Of a DNA stretch of 64,000 nucleotides, positions 54,801 through 63,349 are shown piece after piece (position 1 is the stretch's first letter; every line of letters starts with the position of its first letter). This stretch comes from Lentzea flava (GTDB taxonomy: Bacteria > Actinomycetota > Actinomycetes > Mycobacteriales > Pseudonocardiaceae). The stretch covers positions 1 through 64,000 of the forward strand of contig NZ_BMRE01000035.1 of assembly GCF_014648475.1 (NCBI RefSeq). Direction: 5' to 3'. Under the pieces are notes generated by a model. That model did not search any database and was not told where the DNA came from. It saw nothing but the letters and a program-made list of their open reading frames with translations. A program made the translations under genes and the position numbers.

Positions 54801-55925
54801 ATGACGCGGTGGAGTCCACTGGCGTTGGTCATCGGTTTGTTGGCGGCGGTCAACCTGTACGGGTCGACCGCCGCTTCCGCAGCAGGTCCGCTCACTGTTG
54901 CTCAGGCGATCAGCCAGCAGAACGGGGCGTCGGCCACCGTTCGCGGCTACGTCGTCGGTCAGCCCACGGCCACGAACACGGTCGTCCGTTCGAACTACCC
55001 GAGCGACTACGCGCTCGCACTGGCCGACTCGGCGTCCGAGACCGGCACCTCGCGCATGCTCTACGTGCAGATCCCGACGGCTTTCCGCTCGTCGTGGGGG
55101 CTTCGCACCAACCCGTCGTTGCTGGGCAGGCAGATCGACGTGACGGGCACGTTGAGCGCGTATTTCTCGCACCCCGGCATGACGTCGTCCACGGCGTTCG
55201 CGTTCGCCACCACAACACCGCCGCCCACCACACCACCTTGTGAGAGCTACTACACGGTGGCCTGCGACAAGACCGGCGCGGCGTTGAAGTCGGCGCTGAA
55301 CACCATCATCAGCAACCAGCGCAAGCTCAGCTACGAGCAGGTCTGGGACGCGCTGAAGGTCACCGACCAGGACCCGGACAACACTTCGAACGTGATCCTG
55401 CTGTACAGCGGTATTTCGCGCGCGAAGTCGCTGAGCGGCAGCACCAGCGCCAACTGGAACCGCGAGCACGTCTGGGCCAAGTCGCACGGTGACTTCGGTA
55501 TCGCCACCGGTCCCGGCACCGACCTGCACCACCTGCGGCCCGAGGACGTGGACGTCAACGCCACGCGCGGCAACCTGGACTTCGACAACGGCGGCTCGCC
55601 CGTCCCGGAGGCGTCCGGCAGCTTCGTCGACGGCGACTCGTTCGAGCCGCGTGACGCCGTGAAGGGCGACGTCGCGCGCATGATCTTCTACATGGCCGTG
55701 CGCTACGAGGGCACCGACGGCTTCGCGAACCTGGAGCTCAACAACTCGGTGTCCAACGGCACCGCGCCGTACATGGGCAAGCTCTCGGTGCTGAAGCAGT
55801 GGAACGAGCAGGACCCGCCGGACGCGTTCGAGCAGCGGCGCAACCAGGTGATCTACGACAGCTACCAGCAGAACCGCAACCCGTTCATCGATCACCCGGA
55901 GTGGGTCTCGGCTATCTGGCCGTGA
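54801..55925 (+). CDS. Secreted endonuclease I with an N-terminal OB-like domain
   Basis: 374 residues. Signal peptide (residues 1-27, ending AASAAGPL). The N-terminal domain ATVRGYVVGQPTATNTVVRS, then IDVTGTLSAYFSHPGMTSST, resembles a DUF6359/YhcR-type OB-fold. A Pro/Thr linker leads to an Endonuclease_1 domain with NREHVWAKSHGDFG, then TDLHHLRPEDVDVNATRGNL, the conserved His/Asn motif. Such enzymes degrade DNA in the medium to scavenge phosphate or nucleosides. Two further Cys (in CESYYTVAC) may form a disulfide. It overlaps the convergent NUDIX gene by 14 bases. Confidence 0.92.
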   Translation: MTRWSPLALVIGLLAAVNLYGSTAASAAGPLTVAQAISQQNGASATVRGYVVGQPTATNTVVRSNYPSDYALALADSASETGTSRMLYVQIPTAFRSSWGLRTNPSLLGRQIDVTGTLSAYFSHPGMTSSTAFAFATTTPPPTTPPCESYYTVACDKTGAALKSALNTIISNQRKLSYEQVWDALKVTDQDPDNTSNVILLYSGISRAKSLSGSTSANWNREHVWAKSHGDFGIATGPGTDLHHLRPEDVDVNATRGNLDFDNGGSPVPEASGSFVDGDSFEPRDAVKGDVARMIFYMAVRYEGTDGFANLELNNSVSNGTAPYMGKLSVLKQWNEQDPPDAFEQRRNQVIYDSYQQNRNPFIDHPEWVSAIWP

Positions 55926-56358
55926 GCCGGTCGAGGAAGGGGCGTTGCGCGGAGACGATCTTCGCGCTCGCCTCTTCCACGGTGAACCACTGGACGCGGT
56001 CGACCTCGGGGAACGTCTTCTTCTGACCCGATTTCGGCGGCCACTCCATCTCGAACGTGCCCGGCGTGACGGTCTCCGGGTCGAGGTCGCCCTCCAGCGC
56101 CCACACCGTGATGACCTTGCCGGAGCCCTTGGCCTCACCGAGCGGGATCAGCTCGCCCTGCGGCACCTCAAGCCCGAGCTCCTCCGCGAACTCGCGCCGC
56201 GCGGCGGCTTCGGGTTCCTCCTCCTCGGTGTACTCGCCCTTCGGCACGGACCACGCGCCGGCGTCCTTGCGCGCCCAGAACGGGCCGCCCATGTGCCCGA
56301 GAAGCACCTCCAGCTGCTCGTTTCGCCTGAAGAGCAGGATTCCCGCCGACCGTTTCAT
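55912..56358 (-). CDS. NUDIX hydrolase
   Basis: 148 residues from ATG 56358 (MKRSAGILLFRRNEQLEVLL). The NUDIX box is visible as GEYTEEEEPEAAARREFAEE, then LGL, following the G-x5-E-x7-REUXEEXGU pattern with REFAEELG. Metal-binding Glu residues are present. A glycine-rich ADP-sugar-like loop (GGPFWARKDAGAWSVPKG) fits the DR1025/RPP1-type small NUDIX proteins. It hydrolyses nucleoside diphosphates linked to another moiety. Divergent from the polymerase gene by only 10 bases. Confidence 0.92.
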   Translation of the reverse strand: MKRSAGILLFRRNEQLEVLLGHMGGPFWARKDAGAWSVPKGEYTEEEEPEAAARREFAEELGLEVPQGELIPLGEAKGSGKVITVWALEGDLDPETVTPGTFEMEWPPKSGQKKTFPEVDRVQWFTVEEASAKIVSAQRPFLDRLTAR

Positions 56359-56368
56359 ACTGTTCAGC

Positions 56369-57430
56369 ATGGCGGACTGGGTCCTGCACGTGGACCTCGA
56401 CCAGTTCATCGCGGCCGTGGAGGTCCTCCGCGACCCGTCGTTGCGTGGCAAGCCCGTGGTGGTGGGCGGCAACGGCGACCCGACCGAGCGCGCCGTCGTG
56501 GCCACCGCGTCGTACGAGGCACGGGAGTTCGGCGTGCACTCCGGGATGCCGTTGCGGACGGCGTTCAAGAAGCTGCCGGACGCCGTGTTCCTGCCTGCCG
56601 ACCACGCGCTGTACGAGGCGGCGTCGGCGGACGTGATGGCCGTGCTGCGGTCGTTCCCGGTCGTCGTCGAGGTGATGGGCTGGGACGAGGCGTTCGTCGG
56701 AGCCTCCGTCGACGACCCCTTCGAACTGGCCCGGTCGCTGCAGGCCGCCGTGCTCGAGTCGACCGGCCTGCACTGCTCGGTCGGCATCGGCGACAACAAG
56801 CTGCGCGCCAAGCTCGCGACCGACTTCGGCAAGCCGGCGGGCGTGTTCCAGCTGACCCGCGCGAACTGGGTCGAGGTGATGGGCCATCGGCCGACGTCCG
56901 CGCTGTGGGGCATCGGCACGAAGACCGAGCGCAAACTGGCCGAACTGGGCTTCTCGACGGTGACCGAGCTGGCGTCGGCGTCTGTCGAGGCCTTGGCCGC
57001 GAGGTTCGGCCCGCGGATGGGTCCGTACTTCCGGACCCTCGCACTCGGAGCGGGCGACACGGTCGTGAGCGCGACGCCGTGGGTCGTGAAGTCCCGCAGC
57101 CACGAGAAGACCTACCAGCAGGACCTCACGTCGTTGGAGGACATCCGGCGCGAGGTCGTGGCACTGGCCCACCAGGTGGCTCTCGACGTGGCCGCGGAGG
57201 GACGCCCTGTCGTGCGCGTGGGCGTGAAGGTGCGCTTCGTGCCGTTCTTCACGAAGGTGCGCCTGATGAAGCTGCCGGCACCGGCGTCGTCCGCCGCCGA
57301 GCTGGCCGAGGCCGCGCTGACCGTGCTCGACCGCTTCGAACACGGCCGTGCCGTACGTCTTCTGGGTGTACGCGCGGAATTCTCTGCCGATGATGTCGAA
57401 CCGAAGCCTTCTTCTTCGACGTATCAGTAA
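56369..57430 (+). CDS. dinB: Y-family DNA polymerase, DinB2-like
   Basis: 353 residues. Palm motifs are intact: LHVDLDQFIAAVE with Asp9 and Asp11, and GWDEAFVGA in place of S-x-DEA. At the steric-gate position, where DinB1/Pol IV has Phe, this protein has Ile14. Mycobacterial DinB2, which has Leu14, incorporates ribonucleotides readily, so rNTP tolerance is predicted here. The finger domain (GDPTERAVVATASYEAREFG) and the little finger are present. I see no clear C-terminal clamp-binding motif (Q-x-x-L-F); the protein ends at a Ser-rich tail. It is translesion DNA repair or end-filling by inference. Divergent with the NUDIX gene. Confidence 0.93.
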   Translation: MADWVLHVDLDQFIAAVEVLRDPSLRGKPVVVGGNGDPTERAVVATASYEAREFGVHSGMPLRTAFKKLPDAVFLPADHALYEAASADVMAVLRSFPVVVEVMGWDEAFVGASVDDPFELARSLQAAVLESTGLHCSVGIGDNKLRAKLATDFGKPAGVFQLTRANWVEVMGHRPTSALWGIGTKTERKLAELGFSTVTELASASVEALAARFGPRMGPYFRTLALGAGDTVVSATPWVVKSRSHEKTYQQDLTSLEDIRREVVALAHQVALDVAAEGRPVVRVGVKVRFVPFFTKVRLMKLPAPASSAAELAEAALTVLDRFEHGRAVRLLGVRAEFSADDVEPKPSSSTYQ

Positions 57431-57458
57431 GTAGAAGCTTTACCGCGAGGAGAAGAAG

Positions 57459-57674
57459 ATGACCGCCTCATCGCTGACACACCGCGACCGAGCAGTACTC
57501 AGAGCCGTTGCCGACGGCCGCTGCGAGATCGCCGGAAGCTCACTGCTCGTCGACGGCCTGTGCTGCGCCGACCAGTTCGTCGGGCTGCGCCTGACCTCGG
57601 CAGGCCTGATCAGCGCCCGTCCCGGCCCCGCAGCCCTCACCACGGCGGGCTACGAGGTCCTCTCCGCGGCCTGA
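57459..57674 (+). CDS. Small winged-helix-like protein
   Basis: 71 residues from ATG 57459 with aggagaagaag upstream. The pattern HRDRAVLRAVADGRCEIAGS, then LLVDGLCCADQFVGLRLTSA and GLISARPGPAALTTAGYEVL, suggests a short winged helix. Two adjacent Cys are present. Function unknown. It lies 28 bases after the polymerase stop, on the same strand, and may share its transcript. Confidence 0.65.
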   Translation: MTASSLTHRDRAVLRAVADGRCEIAGSSLLVDGLCCADQFVGLRLTSAGLISARPGPAALTTAGYEVLSAA

Positions 57675-57675
57675 T

Positions 57676-58404
57676 TCACGTTCTGGGGTTCTTGCGGAAG
57701 ATTGACATCAGGTACTTGTTCGCGAACCGATAACCGCCGTCCGCGGTTCGGAACTGTTCGGTCGCGGCCCTGATCTTCTCCGCGACGCTTTCTTCACCTT
57801 CGCTCTCGATGAGCCGTTGGTAACCGCCTGTGCTCAGCACGGCGCGCAGCATCGTGTCCTCGTCCGGATGTTCCTGAGGAATGTCGATCGTGAGTTTCTC
57901 CTGCGGCTCCGGCGTCTTCGCGCTCCGGCGCCCGCTGCGTCCCCGTACGGCCCACGCGACGGTGAGGATGTCGCTCGGGTGCTCCGGATGCCAGTCGCAC
58001 ACGACCACGTAGTCCTTGCTGACCCTGGTCGCCTCCGCGAACGCGGCCTCGGGGTCGGGCGCGAAGAACAACGCGTTGAACGCCGTCACGACGTCGAACG
58101 TGCCGTCGTCCCAAGGCAACGGTCCCAGAGCACGCACGTGGAACTCGGCCGCGGGCGCGGCCTGCCGGGCAAGTTCGATCATCTTGTGCGACGCGTCGAT
58201 GCCGGTCGCTCTCGCGCCCGCTTCCGTTGCCAGGGCACAGAACTCGCCGCTGCCGCACGCCAGGTCGAGCACCGTGGTGCCGGGTCCGATGTTCGTGCGC
58301 TCGACGGCGGTTTTCCACGCGGGCATGGACATCTTGGCACCGAGGGCGGCGCGTTGTGCGGCACAGCGGCCCCACAGCTCGCCCTCCTGCGTGGCATCGG
58401 TCAT
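57676..58404 (-). CDS. SAM-dependent class I methyltransferase
   Basis: 242 residues from ATG 58404. Motif I is TTVLDLACGSGEFCALATEA, motif II is ATGIDASHKMIELARQAAPA, and motif IV LGPLPWDDGTFDVVTAFNAL is followed by FFAPDPEAAF. The C-terminal cap is helical. The acceptor is unknown; ubiE/BioC-like methylases share these motifs. It lies 1 base from the small winged-helix gene on the other strand. Confidence 0.92.
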   Translation of the reverse strand: MTDATQEGELWGRCAAQRAALGAKMSMPAWKTAVERTNIGPGTTVLDLACGSGEFCALATEAGARATGIDASHKMIELARQAAPAAEFHVRALGPLPWDDGTFDVVTAFNALFFAPDPEAAFAEATRVSKDYVVVCDWHPEHPSDILTVAWAVRGRSGRRSAKTPEPQEKLTIDIPQEHPDEDTMLRAVLSTGGYQRLIESEGEESVAEKIRAATEQFRTADGGYRFANKYLMSIFRKNPRT

Positions 58405-58470
58405 GCCTCGACCCTAGCCAGGTGATCCCCCGGCGCGCCCGCGGAAAATCCGCTGGCCGGTCCGCGGATC

Positions 58471-59331
58471 ATGGTGGGCATGGGTGCCTTGTCGCGGGTG
58501 TTGCGGTCGTTGGGCGGTGAAGAGGCCCTCGAGCGGCTCGCGCGCCTGCCCGGCAGCGACCTCACCACCGTGCTGCTCGCGTTGATGCGACGGCGGGCGG
58601 GAACGTTGAGCGGGCCGGACGTGTTGCGGCAGTACCGTTCCGACCGCTTCGTCGCGCCGGCTTCCGTGCCGTTCCCCGTGTTGCGCGCCGCCGAGGACCG
58701 CCTGCTGGCCGCTCTGCCGCCGTCGTTCTCCGTGCTGGGCCTCGCTCCCGTGGCACCGCTGGGAACCTGCTCGGCCGTGGCGGAGATGGACCAGAACAAC
58801 GTGCTGTCGACCATTCGCGGCACCGAGGTGGCGGCCGACCCGACGAACGCGCTGGCGCTGGAAGCCGCGGTGCGCAGGCAGACCGGCCCGTCCGACGTGC
58901 GGCTCGCGACAGTGCAACGCGTGGTGCGAGCCCAGCTGTTCGAGGGCGCCGGCCGCTTCGCGCACTTCACGTTGTTCGCCGCGGTGTCCGCCGGTCGCGA
59001 CCGCGGGTCGCTCGCCTTCGAGCGGCACCACTTTCACGAACACCTCGACTTCCTGCGTGAGGCGTGCGGTGACGTCGAGATCCGTGTGACGGTGCTGGAT
59101 CCCCGGTTCGAGGTGGTGCGCGGAGATCTGCCCACGGACCCGTCGCGGCGCACCGGGTACTACAAGGGCTTGTGCTACAAGGTTTTCCTCGACGGCGTGG
59201 AGATCGGCGACGGCGGGTTCGTCGACTGGACGCAGACCTTGCTGGGCAACCGCAAGGAACGGCTGCTGATCACCGGGATCGGGGTAGACCGGCTCTCACA
59301 GCTCGTGCGGACGGATCACCGCTCGGCGTAG
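58471..59331 (+). CDS. Conserved protein of unknown function
   Basis: 286 residues (start ATG 58471 or 58480). The middle carries APVAPLGTCSAVAEMDQNNV, then LSTIRGTEVAADPTNALALE, a motif block that I have seen in proteins resembling the class II aminoacyl-tRNA synthetase core, but no adenylation motifs are clear. The C-terminus has FHEHLDFLREACGDVEIRVT and VLDPRFEVVRGD. I cannot assign a function; a synthetase-like or regulatory paralogue is one possibility. It overlaps the convergent SRPBCC gene by 16 bases. Confidence 0.6.
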   Translation: MVGMGALSRVLRSLGGEEALERLARLPGSDLTTVLLALMRRRAGTLSGPDVLRQYRSDRFVAPASVPFPVLRAAEDRLLAALPPSFSVLGLAPVAPLGTCSAVAEMDQNNVLSTIRGTEVAADPTNALALEAAVRRQTGPSDVRLATVQRVVRAQLFEGAGRFAHFTLFAAVSAGRDRGSLAFERHHFHEHLDFLREACGDVEIRVTVLDPRFEVVRGDLPTDPSRRTGYYKGLCYKVFLDGVEIGDGGFVDWTQTLLGNRKERLLITGIGVDRLSQLVRTDHRSA

Positions 59332-60197
59332 CGCTGGACGAGTTCCTGCTCCCGGTCGGTGGGCCACGGGCAGCGGGTCTCGCCCTGGGTGGCCGCGAAG
59401 AACAGCTCCAGGTGCACGTGCCAGGCGGCGAGGGCTTGCGGGCCGTGGGCGTTCTCCTGGACCAGCGTGACCGTGGTGCCCTGCAACGGCACGTGCTCGA
59501 ACTCCCAGCGCACCACGCCCTTCGGCTCGCCGTCTTGGAGCCATTCGAACTCCAGCAGGCGCGGTGCCTCGGACCGCGTGATCTTGCCAGGGGTGAGGCC
59601 GGGGTGTGCGGCGCGGGTCGGGACCGCGTCTTCCGTGCCCTCGGTGAGGAGCTGCCAGACCTCGTCCAGCGGCTTCCAGACCAGGTCGCGGACGAAGTGC
59701 ACTCCGTCGGGCTGATCGGTGCCCTCGTCGAGGCCGAACTTCGCGATGTAGTGCTCGATGCGCGGCAGCCAGTCCGTCGACGGCTCGAACTTCGTGCCGT
59801 CGGCGTGGGCGACCAGGGCGTCGAGGCAGGTGGTCCAGCCGGGGGCGTCGCGGCCGATGGACAGCTTGTTCGCGACCACGGCGGTGAAGACCAGCAGGCA
59901 ACCGTCCTCGCGCGGCAGGATCTCGAAGCGCAGCACGTCGTTCAGCCAGCGGAACGCGAAGACCTTCGGCGGGTCGGACTCGAGCAGTTCGCCCTCGCCG
60001 CCGTCGGCGTCGACCGGGGCCGCGTCCGGGAACGTGAAGCGCATCCTGCGGCCGTCGATCTCGACCTCGGCCGGGAACCAGTGCTTCATCTCGGCCGGTT
60101 CCGTGACCACCCGCCAGACCTTCTCCGGCGAGTGCCGCAGCCTGCGCTCGAAGCGCAGGACGGGCTTGCCCTCGATCATCCGCAGTTCGGCGTCCAC
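59316..60197 (-). CDS. SRPBCC (AHSA1-like) protein, tandem domains
   Basis: 293 residues from ATG 60197. Two consecutive SRPBCC/AHSA1-like domains are visible: RFERRLRHSPEKVWRVVTEP (first) and VRDLVWKPLDEVWQLLTEGT (second), each followed by the beta-sheet core typical of the START/Bet v1-like fold (GVVRWEFEHVPLQGTTVTLV). Such domains bind hydrophobic ligands. The ArsR gene ends 3 bases upstream of its start on the same strand. The ArsR plus SRPBCC pairing is widespread in actinomycetes and is presumably autoregulated; ligand unknown. Confidence 0.9.
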   Translation of the reverse strand: MDAELRMIEGKPVLRFERRLRHSPEKVWRVVTEPAEMKHWFPAEVEIDGRRMRFTFPDAAPVDADGGEGELLESDPPKVFAFRWLNDVLRFEILPREDGCLLVFTAVVANKLSIGRDAPGWTTCLDALVAHADGTKFEPSTDWLPRIEHYIAKFGLDEGTDQPDGVHFVRDLVWKPLDEVWQLLTEGTEDAVPTRAAHPGLTPGKITRSEAPRLLEFEWLQDGEPKGVVRWEFEHVPLQGTTVTLVQENAHGPQALAAWHVHLELFFAATQGETRCPWPTDREQELVQRYAER

Positions 60198-60200
60198 GGG

Positions 60201-60512
60201 TCAGTCCCCTTCGATCTCGTCGAGTCGTCGTTCGAGCGCGTCCAGGCTCTGCTCCCACATCCGGCGGTAGGGCGCGAGCCAGGCGTCGACCTCCGCCAGC
60301 GGGCCGGGGGAGAGCCGGTACCAGCGGCGTTGGGCGTCGGTGCGCACCTCGACGAGACCGGCCTCGCGCAGCACCTTGAGGTGCTTCGAGACGGTCGGCT
60401 GGGTGAGCGTCAGCCTCTCGACGAGGTCGCCGACCGGCCGCTCGCGTTCCCGCAGCAGGTCGAGGATCTCCCGGCGACTCCGGTCGGCCAGCACGGCGAA
60501 GGTAGATGCCAT
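60201..60512 (-). CDS. ArsR-family transcriptional regulator
   Basis: 103 residues from ATG 60512 (MASTFAVLADRSRREILDLL). The helix-turn-helix reads GDLVERLTLTQPTVSKHLKV, then LREAGLVEVRTDAQRRWYRL as the wing. No Cys pair for metal sensing is present, so it is probably not a metal sensor. Its stop is followed by the SRPBCC start. The ATG of the regulator has gcatatata-like A/T-rich sequence upstream (60526-60540), which may be its promoter. Confidence 0.92.
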   Translation of the reverse strand: MASTFAVLADRSRREILDLLRERERPVGDLVERLTLTQPTVSKHLKVLREAGLVEVRTDAQRRWYRLSPGPLAEVDAWLAPYRRMWEQSLDALERRLDEIEGD

Positions 60513-60549
60513 GCCAGCAATATAGCTCGATCGGCATATACGCGCGAGT

Positions 60550-61008
60550 TCAGTTCGCGAGGCGGATGGCCACCTCCGTCGTCCACTTGGCGGGGTCCCG
60601 CTCGACCGCGGGGTCGGTGAAGAACGTCTCCAGGCGGGCACCCCACCTCTCGCCGGCGCGGTCGAACGTCAGCGAGTCGTCGGCGAGGATCCGGTCGGCG
60701 ACGGCGCTCAGCCCGTCCGGGTGGCCCTCGTGGACCTCCACCGCGTACCGGCCGCCGGGCAGCGTGGCCGTGTACACCTCACCGGCCGCGGGCACCTCCG
60801 CGATGGTGGGGATGCCGGCCTCGACCTCGAACTCCTCGCCGGCGACGCGCAGGTAGCGGAGGAACGGCGCGCCGGCGACGGGTAACTCGCGATCGGCGAG
60901 CCAGTGCATTATCTCGGGAAAGCGGTCGGCGATCTTGGCGAACGTCTCGTGCGTGACCGTGGCCTTGACCGCGGCGTAGGGCTGGGCTGCACGTGTCTCG
61001 ATGTCCAT
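60550..61008 (-). CDS. GyrI-like small-molecule-binding protein
   Basis: 152 residues from ATG 61008 (MDIETRAAQPYAAVKATVTH). The GyrI-like fold is indicated by FEVEAGIPTIAEVPAAGEVY, then TATLPGGRYAVEVHEGHPDG (the conserved G-x-Y-A turn) and the C-terminal strand. Such domains bind hydrophobic small molecules and occur alone or fused to AraC regulators. Function here is unknown. It is divergent from the PLP aminotransferase by 66 bases. Confidence 0.88.
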   Translation of the reverse strand: MDIETRAAQPYAAVKATVTHETFAKIADRFPEIMHWLADRELPVAGAPFLRYLRVAGEEFEVEAGIPTIAEVPAAGEVYTATLPGGRYAVEVHEGHPDGLSAVADRILADDSLTFDRAGERWGARLETFFTDPAVERDPAKWTTEVAIRLAN

Positions 61009-61074
61009 GCCGACCACGGTAGTCACGGGCACTGACAGGAAATCCGCGTTCTGCTGGAGGCCTGGCCGATTAAC

Positions 61075-62220
61075 GTGAAGTTCATGCACCGCACCCTCTC
61101 CGTGGCCAGCTCCCCGGTGCGCGACCTGCTCGCGCTGACCTCCCGTCCCGAGGTGATTTCCTTCGCGGGTGGACTTCCCGCCCCCGAACTGTTCGACCTG
61201 GACGGTCTGCGCGCCGCCTACGACCTCGCGTTGCGGGACCGCTCGGTGCTGCAATACGCGCCCACGGAGGGAAATCCGGCTCTGCGCTCGCTGGTCGCCG
61301 CCCGGCTGACCGGTCGCGGGCTGCCCACTTCGGACGTCCTGATCACGACGGGTTCGCAGCAGGCGCTGGCGCTGGTGGCCACCGCGTTGCTGGAGCCCGG
61401 CGCCGTCGTGGCGGTGGAGGAGCCGACGTATTTGGCCGCACTGCAGTGTTTCCAGATGGCGGGAGCCCGGATCGTGCCGGTCGCGAGCGACGACGAAGGG
61501 CTGGATCCCGCGGCGCTGCGATCCGTTGTGGAGTCCGAACGGCCGGCGATGCTGTACCTGGTGCCGACGTTCGCGAACCCGACCGGCCGGACGCTGTCGG
61601 CCTCGCGTCGCGCGCAGATCGCCGCGTTGGCCGCGGAGCACGGCTTCTGGGTCGTCGAGGACGATCCCTACGGAGAGCTGCGGTATCAGGGTTCCGCCGT
61701 GGCACCACTCGCATCCATCAGCGATCGAACCGTCTACCTCGGCAGCTTCTCGAAGATCGGCGCGCCGGGCATGCGGCTCGGATGGCTGCGCGCACCGGCG
61801 GATCTGCCCCGGACGCTGGTGATCGTGAAGCAGGCGGCGGACCTGCACACGTCCACTGTGGACCAAGCCGCCGCCGCGGTGTACCTGACGCACAACGACC
61901 TCGACGCCCACGTTGCCCGGTTGTGCGTCGAATACGGGGCACGGCGCGATGCGATGATCGCGGCACTGCCCGCCACGGTTCCCGACGGCACGACGTGGAG
62001 TGATCCGGACGGTGGCATGTTCGTGTGGCTGCGGTTACCGGGTGACGTGGACAGCGCCGTGCTGTTGAAGGAGGCGTTGCGCCACGACGTCGCGTTCGTG
62101 CCGGGCGCGCCGTTCTACGCGACCACGCCGGACCACGCGACGTTCCGGATGTCCTTCACCACCAACACTCCTGAGGAGATCGCGGAAGGCATGGCACGCC
62201 TGGCGAAGGTGCTCAGGTGA
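61075..62220 (+). CDS. PLP-dependent aminotransferase (fold type I, LysN-like)
   Basis: 381 residues. Class I/II family signatures: VISFAGGLPAPELFDLDGLR (N-terminal SFAGGLP), then YLVPTFANPTGRTLSASRRA with Asn and Pro of the PLP site, VVEDDPYGELRYQG (Asp and Tyr) and SFSKIGAPGMRLGW with the Schiff-base Lys and Arg. This is the group that includes 2-aminoadipate aminotransferase LysN and MocR-like domains. GTG 61075 or ATG 61084 (MHRTLS). The last 4 bases overlap the next gene (GTGA), so it is co-translated with the methyltransferase. Substrate not clear. Confidence 0.92.
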   Translation: MKFMHRTLSVASSPVRDLLALTSRPEVISFAGGLPAPELFDLDGLRAAYDLALRDRSVLQYAPTEGNPALRSLVAARLTGRGLPTSDVLITTGSQQALALVATALLEPGAVVAVEEPTYLAALQCFQMAGARIVPVASDDEGLDPAALRSVVESERPAMLYLVPTFANPTGRTLSASRRAQIAALAAEHGFWVVEDDPYGELRYQGSAVAPLASISDRTVYLGSFSKIGAPGMRLGWLRAPADLPRTLVIVKQAADLHTSTVDQAAAAVYLTHNDLDAHVARLCVEYGARRDAMIAALPATVPDGTTWSDPDGGMFVWLRLPGDVDSAVLLKEALRHDVAFVPGAPFYATTPDHATFRMSFTTNTPEEIAEGMARLAKVLR

Positions 62221-62837
62221 GCCTGCTGGACGACGAGACGCTGTGGCGCTCCTCGGTTGTCGCGAACTGCGAGATGAACCGGGATCGAGGCCTGGCGAGC
62301 TACCGCCGCGAGCTGGGGATCGACCTCGCGCCGTTACCGGGCTCGCGGTGGGTCGACCTGTGCTGCGGGTCGGGAAAGGCGCTGGCCGAGGCGGCGCGGG
62401 AGGACGTGACGATCGTCGGCGTGGACCTCGTCGACCACCACGTGGCCGCCCGCCCCGGCTTGAGCTTCGTCGTCGCCCCGGTCGACCAGTGGGAGCCCGA
62501 CGCGCCCGTCGACCTCGTGACGTGCGTGCACGGATTGCACTACGTGGGCGACAAGCTCGGCCTGCTGGTGCGCGCGGCGTCCTGGCTCGTGCCCGGTGGT
62601 CAGCTCGTGGCGAACTTCGACGTCGCCAGTGTGCGGCGCGCCGACGGCACCCCGTTCGGGCGCACGCTGACGAAAGCCTTGCGGGACGCGGGATTCACCT
62701 ACGACAACCGCAGGCGCCGCGTCGGCTACCTCGGCCAGGGACGGCCCCAGCTGCCGTTCGTCTACCTGGGCGCTGACGACAGGGCCGGCCCGAACTACAC
62801 GGGCCAGCCGGCCGTCCACTCCTGCTACGAGCTCTAG
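62217..62837 (+). CDS. SAM-dependent methyltransferase
   Basis: 206 residues from GTG 62217, in a GTGA overlap with the aminotransferase stop. Motif I WVDLCCGSGKALAEAARED and motif II TIVGVDLVDHHVAARPGLSF are clear; PVDLVTCVHGLHYVGDKLGL is motif IV. The small C-terminal part resembles SAM-dependent N- or O-methylases. Translational coupling suggests that the aminotransferase and methylase share a pathway, which is not identified. It converges with the PPOX gene, overlapping by 4 bases. Confidence 0.88.
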   Translation: MSLLDDETLWRSSVVANCEMNRDRGLASYRRELGIDLAPLPGSRWVDLCCGSGKALAEAAREDVTIVGVDLVDHHVAARPGLSFVVAPVDQWEPDAPVDLVTCVHGLHYVGDKLGLLVRAASWLVPGGQLVANFDVASVRRADGTPFGRTLTKALRDAGFTYDNRRRRVGYLGQGRPQLPFVYLGADDRAGPNYTGQPAVHSCYEL

Positions 62838-63247
62838 GAGGCCCAGGGACCGACGCCTGCCACGCGGTCGACCTTGATGCGCGTGATGAAGCCGGGCGGC
62901 GGGTTGTCGAACGGCGGGAACTTGACGTCCGGGCCGAGGTAGGTGTGTGCGAGGCGCTGGAGCAGTTCCGGCGCCCCGCCCTCGGTGATGCGGGCGGTGC
63001 CGTAGACGACGAGGTACTCCTGCAGACCCATCTCGTTGATCTTGGGGGTTTCCAGGGAGAGCACCACGCGGCCGTCGTTGCGGATGTTGCGGATCTTCTG
63101 GTGCTCCATGAGGTGCCCGGAGACGATCTCGTCGCCGTCGAGGCCCACCCAGACGATGGTGACCTGGGGCGAGCCGTCCTTGCCGAGCGTCACGAGGTGG
63201 GCGAGCGCGTTGGATTCCAGCACTGCCCTGGCGGAGTCGGGAAGCAT
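62834..63247 (-). CDS. PPOX class F420-dependent oxidoreductase-like protein
   Basis: 137 residues from ATG 63247 (MLPDSARAVLESNALAHLVT). The split beta-barrel is seen in LGKDGSPQVTIVWVGLDGDE, then VSGHLMEHQKIRNIRNDGRV and VVYGTARITEGGAPELLQRL. The R-N-I-R-x-D-x-R motif is typical of PPOX enzymes that bind F420 or FMN in actinomycetes. Substrate unknown. The upstream in-frame extension is antisense to the SDR gene and is rejected. Confidence 0.92.
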   Translation of the reverse strand: MLPDSARAVLESNALAHLVTLGKDGSPQVTIVWVGLDGDEIVSGHLMEHQKIRNIRNDGRVVLSLETPKINEMGLQEYLVVYGTARITEGGAPELLQRLAHTYLGPDVKFPPFDNPPPGFITRIKVDRVAGVGPWAS

Positions 63248-63349
63248 GACGGTGACGCTACGCCGGTTCACCGGGTTCAGCCTGGTCCTGGCAGACCTGG
63301 GAAATGGCGGGTCTGGTTGCGGGGTGCCGGGGCGTGGAGTGTTTCGGCC

